Shown here: one piece after another, positions 37,646-45,580 of the stretch
Position numbering within the stretch: the stretch's first letter is position 1
Layout of the letters: the number at the start of each line of letters is the position of its first letter
From: Rhodohalobacter sulfatireducens
Lineage (GTDB): Bacteria > Bacteroidota > Rhodothermia > Balneolales > Balneolaceae
Direction: 5' to 3'
DNA: 64,000 bases
Assembly: GCF_022012475.1 (NCBI RefSeq)
Contig: NZ_JAKLWS010000007.1
Coordinates: forward strand, 1 to 64,000
The notes under the pieces: generated by a model
Seen by the model: the letters and a program-made list of their open reading frames with translations, nothing else
Database searches by the model: none
Told to the model about the DNA's origin: nothing
Program-made: the position numbers and the translations under genes

Positions 37646-37816
37646 TTATACCTTCAATTTATAGCTGGTACAAGGACCTTCTTCTTTTCCGTTTTTTTCA
37701 CAATCTTCTCGTTTTTCAAAGCCTTCCGTGGCATGAGCGAGAATGTCGCCTTTTTTGTTGGTTCTCCGCCATCTCCATTCTCCTTTCATGTCCTGGTAAA
37801 TTTCACACTTCGGCAT
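37646..37816 (-). CDS. Small YegP/DUF1508-like protein (56 residues)
   Basis: The ATG is at 37816 and TAA at 37648-37646, giving 56 residues. It begins MPKCEIYQDMKGEWRWRRTN and continues with GDILAHATEGFEKREDCEKN. This fits the single-repeat DUF1508 (YegP-like) pattern: a strand with K-G-x-W-R-W-R, then NG/KG-D-I-L-A, then a helix starting near F-E-K-R-E-D. Three Cys are present. Role unknown; related proteins are small cytoplasmic stress-linked proteins. Its end abuts the hydrolase gene. Confidence 0.75.
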   Translation of the reverse strand: MPKCEIYQDMKGEWRWRRTNKKGDILAHATEGFEKREDCEKNGKEEGPCTSYKLKV

Positions 37817-37978
37817 ACTATATTGATTTGATTAAAAACTTATATATATCTAAAAGGACTTCATTTTTTTAGCCAGAATCAACAATTTATTATTCATAAG
37901 CTGTGAAACCGATGAAAAAGGTTATCTTGTGATCAGAGCTAACTAATAAAATAAACCAAGAAAGAATCAAATCATTCC

Positions 37979-38716
37979 ATGGATACAGGGACAACGCAAA
38001 AACTTGCCATACTTATTGATGCTGATAATGCTCAACCCTCCATCACAGAAAATTTACTCGCAGAAGTAGCCAAATATGGAACAGCTAATGTTAAACGAAT
38101 CTACGGCGACTGGACTCAACCCCAGTTAAGAGGATGGAAAGAAATTTTGCTTGAGCACTCCATTCAACCAATACAGCAATTTGGTTATACACGCGGCAAA
38201 AATGCAACGGACAGCGCATTGATTATTGATGCGATGGATCTTTTATACACAGATAAGTTTGATGGTTTCTGCCTCGTCTCCAGTGACAGTGATTTTACCA
38301 AACTTGCTGCCCGCATTCGGGAAGCCGGGCTTGTTGTATACGGGTTTGGAGAACAAAAAACACCCGATCCATTCGTAGCTGCCTGCGATAAATTTATTTA
38401 CACCGAGGTTCTGGCTGAGGAAGATGATGACAAAGATCAAAGAAAGAAACGGCCTACCAAAGATTTAAAACAGGATACCAAGCTTGTTAATCTCGTAAGA
38501 AATGCCATTGAAGCTTCATCGGATGAAAGCGGTTGGGCACATCTTGCACCGGTGGGCAGCTACATCGCAAAACAGTCTCCCGGTTTCGATCCCAGGAATT
38601 ATGGGTACAGGAAACTCGGCGAGTTGATTGATGCCATAGGCCTTTTTGAAATGGAAGAGAGAAAGGTGGGAGACGGTCATTCCAAAGTGATTTATGTGAA
38701 AGATAAGCGGAAGTGA
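37979..38716 (+). CDS. NYN-domain protein with OST-HTH/LOTUS C-terminus
   Basis: This 245-residue protein has a PIN-like NYN ribonuclease fold (residues 8-145) with the acidic motifs LIDADNAQPS, DSALIIDAMDLLY and VSSDSDFTKLA, which coordinate metal in this family. A charged linker is followed by an OST-HTH/LOTUS RNA-binding domain (about 165-240, LVNLVRNAIEASSDE then YGYRKLGELIDAIG). Similar bacterial proteins (LabA/limkain-like) are thought to act on RNA; no substrate is known. It stands alone. Confidence 0.9.
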   Translation: MDTGTTQKLAILIDADNAQPSITENLLAEVAKYGTANVKRIYGDWTQPQLRGWKEILLEHSIQPIQQFGYTRGKNATDSALIIDAMDLLYTDKFDGFCLVSSDSDFTKLAARIREAGLVVYGFGEQKTPDPFVAACDKFIYTEVLAEEDDDKDQRKKRPTKDLKQDTKLVNLVRNAIEASSDESGWAHLAPVGSYIAKQSPGFDPRNYGYRKLGELIDAIGLFEMEERKVGDGHSKVIYVKDKRK

Positions 38717-39200
38717 CGTGGATCTTTATAGTAGATCTTCGACTTTACTCGAATAGGAATTGGCTAAAATTTACTAACCCACCAGGCATTCATTCACTGA
38801 AATTGATTGGCCTGCTATGCTTTGAACAAGCCTCCCTCCAATTTTATTCTAAAGCTATATACTGGACAATATCAGGAAACAGAGCTAATTACAACAGATT
38901 ACCTACGTCTCTCTGATTTTTTTTCAAAAAATTTTGTAAGGTTTTCCGGTTTTTCGGTTCATACAACCAAAAGGTTAAAGTTTTATAACACTTTGGTTTG
39001 ATTTTATACAGATCAAATTGCTAATTAAGGGTAAGCTATTCATTGTATCATCAAAAGCTTATTCCCTAATCTACTTTGGCTTTCCACAAGGGTATAACTA
39101 CAAAGAACTTTAGGATAACTATAATGTGATTATGGTTATTTGGAGGGCGGTATCCGAAAAGCCGAAAGAGTAGGAGATAACATAACAGGAGAAATCAACG
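38717..39200. other. Gene-free leader upstream of subtilase gene
   Basis: This 484-base gap holds no credible gene; an open frame beginning with GTG at 38713 has no binding site and no recognisable protein. It contains the second copy of the bipartite promoter-like motif (38935-38966), implying a leader of about 230 bases before the ATG at 39201. A hairpin pairing AACCAAA (38965-38971) with TTTGGTT (38992-38998) lies just after the motif. AGGAG at about 39187 serves the start. Confidence 0.55.
38935..38966 (+). promoter_or_regulatory. Bipartite promoter-like motif (ECF-sigma style), copy 2
   Basis: TGTAAGGTTTT (38935-38945), nine bases, CGGTTCATACAA (38955-38966), with an AT-rich tract upstream. 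Boxes and spacing are identical to copy 1 at 29084-29115; the nine spacer bases differ. It is oriented towards the subtilase gene at 39201. The shared sequence with a differing spacer argues for two contacts by one factor. Assignment to an ECF sigma is inference. Confidence 0.6.
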
Positions 39201-40595
39201 ATGAATCAGAAGAAAAAGAAGAGATACCTGGTTACATATGCCGATCAGGACATTGACTCGTCTAAAGCAAGCAGTATTCTTGGTGTTGCAAAAAGCAAAA
39301 CCAAAGAGGGAGTCTCATTCATGGAGGCCGATGCCACACCGAAAGGAGATGATGTTTTGCATTTTTCAAAACTTGGAATAAGCTCCATTGAATTGGATGA
39401 CGAAGAACAATCTAAATTGGCTAAAAAGAAAGAGGTGTTAGCCATTGAAGAGGATATCGAGGTTCACATTCTTGAACTCACGGAAGAGGAGAAGCAGATG
39501 GAGCGATTCAGCAGTTCCCTTAACGATGCCGGTTACGATACGAACGGGTCCTACGAAGAGGGTTACCAAAATGCGATGATGGACCTGTTTTCAACGATGC
39601 TGCAAATGGGATCCAGATCACAATCTTCAGTGGAAGGTGGACCTAATCCAACATTCCCATTTCCTCGAAAACCCATTCCAAGAAAACCTTTACCATTTCC
39701 CTGGAAACCACCCGTGTTACGAAAGCAACCGGTCCCGTGGAATATCAGCATGATCAATGCACCGGCAGCCTGGAATCGAGGTTTTAAAGGTAACGGAGTG
39801 AAGGTTGCCGTTCTTGATACGGGAATTGCAAATCATAATGACCTTTCCATCTCCGGAGGTGTATCTTTTGTGAATGGCGTATCCAGTTATGATGACGGTC
39901 ACAGCCACGGAACCCACTGTGCCGGTATCATCGGTGCTAGAAATAACTTCATCGGTGTTGTTGGAGTCGCGCCTTTATGCGACCTCTATGCCGTTAAGGT
40001 TCTCTCCGATTCAGGAAGTGGATACTCTTCTTGGGTAATCGCAGGAATGGACTGGTGTATTCAAAATGACATAAACGTTGCCAGCATGAGCCTTGGGAGC
40101 AAATCAAGCCCAAGTGTAGCCTATGCAAATGCTGTTCGCCGCTGCCAGGAAGCAGGGGTAACCGTTGTTACGTCTGCCGGAAACTCCGGGAATGATCATT
40201 CTTTCCCCTGGGTTGGTTCGCCGGGCAATGCTTACCAGTTATCAAACTCCAAAGCCAGTCCGATTGCTGTGGGCGCCGTAAATCAAAGCAGTACGATTGC
40301 CAGTTTCTCATCACGTGATGGAAATCATGACGAGTGGAATCGTGTAACTGTTGTGGCACCCGGCGTTGATGTCAATTCCACTGTGCTGAATAATGGATAT
40401 GATGAAAAAACGGGAACCAGCATGGCTTGCCCACATGTAGCCGGCCTTGCTGCACTTCTTTACGAGAAGTTTCCCGGAATCAGCCCTATTAACGTAGAGC
40501 GCAGAATTACTGCTTCCTCTACTGACCTTGGCGGTCCCGGATTCGATGAGCCACACGGTTATGGCTTGATTAACTGTGACCTGGCTACAGCGTAG
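39201..40595 (+). CDS. S8 subtilisin-like serine protease, no signal peptide
   Basis: This 464-residue protein has an N-terminal pro-like region (about 1-90, opening KKRYLVTYADQD and closing on an EEDIEVHIL strand), a Pro/Lys/Phe-rich linker (about 145-180), then the subtilase domain. The triad is complete: Asp206 in VLDTGI, His236 in HGTHCAG, Ser407 in GTSMACPH. There is no hydrophobic signal; the N-terminus is MNQKKKKR. It may be cytoplasmic or use an unrecognised route. A 78-residue propeptide-like gene follows. Its leader carries a shared promoter-like motif. Confidence 0.92.
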   Translation: MNQKKKKRYLVTYADQDIDSSKASSILGVAKSKTKEGVSFMEADATPKGDDVLHFSKLGISSIELDDEEQSKLAKKKEVLAIEEDIEVHILELTEEEKQMERFSSSLNDAGYDTNGSYEEGYQNAMMDLFSTMLQMGSRSQSSVEGGPNPTFPFPRKPIPRKPLPFPWKPPVLRKQPVPWNISMINAPAAWNRGFKGNGVKVAVLDTGIANHNDLSISGGVSFVNGVSSYDDGHSHGTHCAGIIGARNNFIGVVGVAPLCDLYAVKVLSDSGSGYSSWVIAGMDWCIQNDINVASMSLGSKSSPSVAYANAVRRCQEAGVTVVTSAGNSGNDHSFPWVGSPGNAYQLSNSKASPIAVGAVNQSSTIASFSSRDGNHDEWNRVTVVAPGVDVNSTVLNNGYDEKTGTSMACPHVAGLAALLYEKFPGISPINVERRITASSTDLGGPGFDEPHGYGLINCDLATA

Positions 40596-40611
40596 CTTTA
40601 AACATAAATCA

Positions 40612-40641
40612 GTAAGGTACCCGTTCTACAGGGTACCTTAC
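40612..40641. terminator. Strong hairpin between subtilase and small protein gene
   Basis: GTAAGGTACCC (40612-40622) pairs perfectly with GGGTACCTTAC (40631-40641) around an 8-base loop. It starts 16 bases after the subtilase stop and ends 23 bases before the next ATG. There is no T-run afterwards, so it may stabilise the mRNA or partly attenuate transcription rather than end it. Confidence 0.6.
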
Positions 40642-40664
40642 ATTCTTAAATATAAACTGCTGAT

Positions 40665-40901
40665 ATGAAAAATATTCAAACTGAACTGGAAAATGCTATT
40701 CGTAACCACCCTGAAAAATCATACCGGGTACTTATAGTTACGAAGGATGGAAGTGATGTGAGCAAACTAAACCTTGAGGATGCAAAAAAATTGATGGACA
40801 ACATCCTTTCGGCTGAATTAAAAGGCTCAAAAATTTTATCGATTGCAAAAAATAGTATCGTTGAATCGATTGAGCTTGATAGCGAGATGACCACTACATA
40901 A
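40665..40901 (+). CDS. Small propeptide-inhibitor-like protein (78 residues)
   Basis: This soluble 78-residue protein has a beta-alpha-beta rhythm: YRVLIVTKDG strand, a helix around LEDAKKLMDNILS, then KILSIAKNSIVESIELDSE, and a short Thr-rich tail. That is close in size and pattern to the I9-type propeptide that folds and inhibits subtilases, which ends in an S-I-E-x-D strand. Being placed 69 bases after a subtilase gene, it may be a free-standing inhibitor or chaperone of that enzyme. The similarity is by eye, so the function is an inference. Confidence 0.65.
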   Translation: MKNIQTELENAIRNHPEKSYRVLIVTKDGSDVSKLNLEDAKKLMDNILSAELKGSKILSIAKNSIVESIELDSEMTTT

Positions 40902-41017
40902 CCTAGAGATCCATCGCAAAATATTAAATTCGGTAAAGATTACATCTACTTCTTGCGAATAGATCAACACAGTATTACTATTCATACATACATATATGAT
41001 TCTTAAACGATGATGTA

Positions 41018-41434
41018 ATGAAATACATAATCACATCTCTTTTATTTGCAGGAATGCTTTTCATTACCGGCTGTGCAAGTACAGGATCATCTTCTTCCGG
41101 CAACTCTCCACAGGCCGGAACTGAAATTATGGTCGACAACCCAAATCTTGGCCTCGACATCTACTTGCGCCGGTTGAGTGGTGTAAGAGTACAGGGATCG
41201 GGTCGTGCGGCAACGATCTCCATTCGTGGCTCATCATCTACTTTTTTGGAGTCTGATACTCGTCCACTTTTTGTGATTGACGGTGTACGAGCCGGCAGAA
41301 GTTTTTCAAATATCTATACGATGCTGAACATGCAAAATGTGAGTGCGGTCCGTGTCCTTAAATTATCGAGAGCAAACCTCTTGTATGGTTATGAAGGAAG
41401 AAATGGAGTGATTGAGATCATGACAAGAAGTTAA
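41018..41434 (+). CDS. Lipoprotein consisting of a TonB-plug-like domain
   Basis: This 138-residue protein has a lipoprotein signal (lipobox ITGC, Cys near residue 19), a Ser-rich linker, and then one domain like the plug of TonB-dependent receptors: GLDIYLRRLSGVRVQGSG, ATISIRGSSS, RPLFVIDGV and the closing GRNGVIEIMT. No barrel follows, and the gene ends cleanly with TAA. Short plug-only lipoproteins occur in Bacteroidetes relatives with unknown roles, perhaps in outer-membrane assembly or as decoys. It lies 116 bases after the propeptide-like gene. Confidence 0.8.
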   Translation: MKYIITSLLFAGMLFITGCASTGSSSSGNSPQAGTEIMVDNPNLGLDIYLRRLSGVRVQGSGRAATISIRGSSSTFLESDTRPLFVIDGVRAGRSFSNIYTMLNMQNVSAVRVLKLSRANLLYGYEGRNGVIEIMTRS

Positions 41435-41612
41435 GAAGCAAGGCACTCTATCCGCCTAACCGTTTGAACTCGAATTTTGTACAAACACTTCTTTTCTTGT
41501 TTTACGGTCGTTGAACCTCTCCTCTTTCACAAATGGCATGATGTAGATGCTTCACCCAAACCAATTCTTCCCCGTTTTACTACATATTACTTATTGATAA
41601 CGCGCTTACCTT

Positions 41613-42644
41613 TTAAATGACCTTCAAACCTTTGAGATCAAATTTATTTTTTTCAGCCCATTTAATCAGCTTTGGTTCATTTATTATTTTCTCAAGAATA
41701 ATCTCACTTTTAGCCGCTGTCTTTAAATCATTAATCATCTCCTGGTTATCTACATCTTCCAGGTTTGTACCACAAATAGCTTTGTTGAATTCATACATAT
41801 AGAAGCCTTTCCTGTTATTTTTGTCCCTGATTTTTATAGCCTCTTTTAGTTCCTCATAAGCTCGCTTCCACTCTTTATCTTTCTTGTCTTTTAGACAGTA
41901 GGCAAGTTGCGCATGATTTCTGTGGTACTCCTCTCCGGCTTCATTTTCAATTAAAGCCTCAAATATTGGAACCAAACGTTTTAATACTTCCGGATTTTCC
42001 GCTTTTTCCTTCCTTGTTGAACGTGCCTCTTTAAAAATTTCAAACCTTGCAGTTTTTGATGCCTTTATTATTGCATCCTTCATCTCCTGTTCATTACCTA
42101 CTTCTTCATTCTCATCCAGGTGTAGGTTTACTAATTCCAGGGCTTTCGTGTCCACTTCCTGCATCTTATTCACTTTTTCCTTGGCCTCTTGCGCATTTTG
42201 CATCGCTTCATCAGCTCTTTTAGCAATATTTGAAAGAGCCTTGTCTACAAGACTTCGTCCGCCATAACCGCCGACCAGTGCTAATGCCATCAGCCTGATG
42301 ATATCCATAACCGACCCTGTACTTAGAATTGAGCTTCCATTTTCAGCGTTGTTGAGTTCGGTGGGTACAACCAGAAATACTACAAGTGCCCCGGCTATTC
42401 CAAAAGCACAATCTGCCACCCAGCCCAATTTAATTTGATACTGATTATCAGGGTCCCGGTGAAGCAGTTCAAGACCACTATCTCTCGCTGTATAGAGTAA
42501 CCCCCCAAAGGCTCCGGAGGAGAGAATAATTAAAAAGATGGATGCATTTTCAGACCACGGCACTCCGGCCCTGACATAGAAACCCAAGAAGTAGCCAATC
42601 ACAAGAGTAAACAGTACACTCAGCGATACTATAATTTTATTCAT
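41613..42644 (-). CDS. Four-helix membrane protein with cytoplasmic helical-repeat domain
   Basis: This 343-residue protein is unknown to me. It has four hydrophobic segments (about 5-24, 33-52, 75-96, 113-132), then a coiled-coil segment (about 140-170, ADEAMQNAQEAKEKVNKMQE) and a helical C-terminal region with TPR-like pairs (about 215-300, HRNHAQLAYCLKDKKDKEWKRAYEELKEAI). Membrane anchor plus helical repeats suggests a scaffold. It stands alone with 178 and 210 bases on either side. Confidence 0.65.
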   Translation of the reverse strand: MNKIIVSLSVLFTLVIGYFLGFYVRAGVPWSENASIFLIILSSGAFGGLLYTARDSGLELLHRDPDNQYQIKLGWVADCAFGIAGALVVFLVVPTELNNAENGSSILSTGSVMDIIRLMALALVGGYGGRSLVDKALSNIAKRADEAMQNAQEAKEKVNKMQEVDTKALELVNLHLDENEEVGNEQEMKDAIIKASKTARFEIFKEARSTRKEKAENPEVLKRLVPIFEALIENEAGEEYHRNHAQLAYCLKDKKDKEWKRAYEELKEAIKIRDKNNRKGFYMYEFNKAICGTNLEDVDNQEMINDLKTAAKSEIILEKIINEPKLIKWAEKNKFDLKGLKVI

Positions 42645-42854
42645 TGATCCCCCTCCTAATCCCGATTTAATATTAAGTATGTGAAATGCTTATATGATGT
42701 AAACAACTGAATAATATTAAGATAGCATTTCCGGGATGAACCGCAAGTTTAAGCTTACAAAAATGAATCGGTTCAGAATTCAAGAATAAACGTAGCCCGT
42801 CAATATCTATGAGCTATTAGAGACTAAAATTGCATGGATTGAATCTTCAAGAGC

Positions 42855-45260
42855 TTACTCCGTTTTTATACTCCTGACCGGATTCATAAAAGCGGCTTTG
42901 AGGGTTTGCCAACTAATGGTAACCAGTACAATGCCAATGGTTGCCAGGGCAGTAAATACAAAAATCATTGGGCTAATTTCCGTTCTGTAAGCAAAGCCCT
43001 GAAGCCAGTTTTGAATGAAATACCAGGAGATTGGTATTGCCAAGAGGAATGCTATCCCGATCAACTTGAGAAATTCAACAGACAGCAACCCTAAAATGTT
43101 AGGTACAGTTGCACCCATTACTTTTCGAATGCCAATCTCTTGTGTACGGCGTTCAGCCATATAAGCCGACAGGCCCAATAAACCCAAACATGCAATAAAT
43201 ATAGCTATGATCGTAAAAGCCGTAAATACAGCCCCGAGCCGTTGCTCTTCCCTGAAAAGTTCATCGAAGTCATCATCCAAAAACGTATAATCTACCGGCT
43301 CACCACCTGAATACTCATCCCAGGTAGATGTTATCATATTTACGGCATCCCGGGGATCTTCCGACTGAAAGCGGACGATCATCTCATTCGCAGTTTCGGT
43401 TAATACTATGGCCAACGGCATGATTTCGTCTCGCAGGGATTGGAAATTAAAATCTTTCATGACACCAATTACATCATATACCCGATTGTCATTGCCCGGA
43501 AAAATAATCTCTTGACCCACCGGATCTTCAAGCCCGAGTTCCTGAACTGCTGTTTGATTAATGACAATTGCTGAAGAATCCGTTGGAAAATCTTCGCTAA
43601 AGTACCGGCCCTCTGCCATCTCAAAACCAAGAGCTTCCCGGTGATCGTGATCGGCATAGTACATTGCCATAATGTAATCGGAATCTGTTTCAGGCCGTTG
43701 AAACACAGTTACATTTTGAGTGCCGGGAATGGTAAAGGTCGTGTAACTTGCAGCGAGAACACGAGTATCTGAAAGTAGTTCTTCTTTAAAGGGTTCCCGG
43801 TTATTATCCAGGCGGGAGGTATTTGTAAGTACGATGGACTGCTCTTTGTTGAATCCAAGGTTCTTATTTTGCATAAATTGCAACTGCTGATTTACCAGGA
43901 TCGTGCACGCAATCAAACCGATGGAGATAAAGAACTGGCCTACAACAAGCGTACTTCTGAAACCACTACTTTGAGCTCCTCGCCGAACTCTTCCTTTTAA
44001 AACATCAACAGGACTAAAACTGGTCAGATAAAACGCCGGATAGCTGCCCGCTATCAATCCAATGATGATAATGAGACCCGACATCGTTCCAAGAAACCAG
44101 GGCTCGGTAAAGATTTGGAGTGTCAGCATTTTACCGGAAAGGGAATTAAACCAGGGTAAAATAAGGTAGATCAGAAATACAGATAAAATAGCCGCTAACA
44201 GTACATAGAGGATAGATTCGAAGAGAAACTGAGTCATCATGCTGTTTCGCTCTGCACCGAGAGTTTTTCGCAAACCTACTTCTTTTGCCCGTCCTGAAGC
44301 ACTCGCCGTGTAGAGGTTCATAAAGTTGACACAGGCGATCAAAATCAGGAAAAATCCTATTACTGAAAAAATATAAACATAGGTGATGTCACTTGGAGCC
44401 TTGAACGCTGAAACCATCCCCGAAGCGTGCAGATGCAGATCTAAAATCGGGAATGCAAAATAACCATACTGATTCCCCTGTGCTTCCATCTGCTCTATTG
44501 TGGCTCCCATAAACTGCTCCATTTGTGGGCCTACATACTTTGTAACCAACTCATCAAATGATTCCTCAATCTCTGATATGCTTACATTTGGATTTACCTC
44601 GAGGTAGGTGTTGATGCTGTTTGAAAGCCATTGTGTGGAGCGACTGTAATCGATAGAGCTAAAGGAAAGTAAAATATCGAACTCAAAATGGGTATTGTGA
44701 GGTGGATCGGCTGTGATTCCGGTTACCTCGTAACTGCTCTGATCGTTTCCAACTGAGATTGTTTGTCCGATTGGGTTTTCACTGCCGAAGTATTTCGTTG
44801 CAGCCGACTCTGTCAGAACGACTTTATTCGGACTATCTAATACCGTTTCCGGATCACCCTGCATCAACTCAAATCCAAAAAAGTCAAAAAAGGTTGAATC
44901 AGCCCAGTAGACACTTTTCTCTGTAAATACCTGGTCATCTTTTCGAAATACAATATCTCCTGCGTTATATGTTCGAGTTACACTTTGAATCCCCGGTGTT
45001 TCTTCCAGGATAATACCTGCCATTACAGGAGGTGTATGTATTCCCATAATTTCCTGGTTCCCCATTTTACCGTCGAGACCTGCTACATACTTGTTTTCGA
45101 TATTGGGATGAAACTGATCGTAACTCAATTCATCCTGAACATAGATGATAATTAAAACACCTGCGGTAATACCGATTGAAAGACCTAATAAATTAAGAAG
45201 TGAATAAAATTTCTTATTCCGGATATTGCGAAGAGCAATTTTCAGGTAATTTTTGAGCAT
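42855..45260 (-). CDS. ABC transporter permease, FtsX/MacB type
   Basis: This 801-residue permease has a duplicated layout: membrane helix near residues 20-40, a MacB-type periplasmic domain (about 50-285), three helices (about 290-400), a second helix with periplasmic domain (about 430-660) and three C-terminal helices containing the AERRTQEIGIRKVMGA coupling motif; the first half has a matching GRAKEVGLRKTLGAE. Bacteroidetes carry many such genes. No ABC ATPase is next to it, so the partner must be elsewhere. Substrate unknown. Confidence 0.9.
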   Translation of the reverse strand: MLKNYLKIALRNIRNKKFYSLLNLLGLSIGITAGVLIIIYVQDELSYDQFHPNIENKYVAGLDGKMGNQEIMGIHTPPVMAGIILEETPGIQSVTRTYNAGDIVFRKDDQVFTEKSVYWADSTFFDFFGFELMQGDPETVLDSPNKVVLTESAATKYFGSENPIGQTISVGNDQSSYEVTGITADPPHNTHFEFDILLSFSSIDYSRSTQWLSNSINTYLEVNPNVSISEIEESFDELVTKYVGPQMEQFMGATIEQMEAQGNQYGYFAFPILDLHLHASGMVSAFKAPSDITYVYIFSVIGFFLILIACVNFMNLYTASASGRAKEVGLRKTLGAERNSMMTQFLFESILYVLLAAILSVFLIYLILPWFNSLSGKMLTLQIFTEPWFLGTMSGLIIIIGLIAGSYPAFYLTSFSPVDVLKGRVRRGAQSSGFRSTLVVGQFFISIGLIACTILVNQQLQFMQNKNLGFNKEQSIVLTNTSRLDNNREPFKEELLSDTRVLAASYTTFTIPGTQNVTVFQRPETDSDYIMAMYYADHDHREALGFEMAEGRYFSEDFPTDSSAIVINQTAVQELGLEDPVGQEIIFPGNDNRVYDVIGVMKDFNFQSLRDEIMPLAIVLTETANEMIVRFQSEDPRDAVNMITSTWDEYSGGEPVDYTFLDDDFDELFREEQRLGAVFTAFTIIAIFIACLGLLGLSAYMAERRTQEIGIRKVMGATVPNILGLLSVEFLKLIGIAFLLAIPISWYFIQNWLQGFAYRTEISPMIFVFTALATIGIVLVTISWQTLKAAFMNPVRSIKTE

Positions 45261-45580
45261 GTTGTTCCCTTACATCTTAGTGATCTACATGCTGCATTAC
45301 GGATTCTTGGATTCGTGGTTTCAATTCTGAATCACTAAGATTTTTTTCAAAACTACCTTATGTACTTTATAAGTCTAATGTTTTCTTATATTTGAGAAAT
45401 ATACTTGCTGAATCAAAAAAGTTATCATTTGAAAGTTCTATTCAATTTGGTGAAAATGTTTAGAAATTCATTCTGCATTCTTTCATGTAATAGAAAATGA
45501 AGATTACTTTATTTTGCCTTTTCTTCTTCTTTTCATTTTAATAATACAGCCTATCATCATAAAATATATTAATAACTATT
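45261..45580. other. 320-base divergent intergenic region
   Basis: This gap separates the ABC permease (minus) from the histidine kinase gene (plus). It is strongly AT-rich. CTTAGTGAT (45276-45284) and ATCACTAAG (45331-45339) form a 9-base perfect inverted repeat 46 bases apart, with ATTTTTTTC after the right arm; the arms could bind a regulator or form a long hairpin in the permease leader. No gene is seen. Confidence 0.5.

Noticed and set aside
38713-38916. 67-residue frame after the NYN gene
   Set aside because: GTG start overlapping the previous stop, no ribosome binding site, and no family pattern; the region looks like leader DNA.
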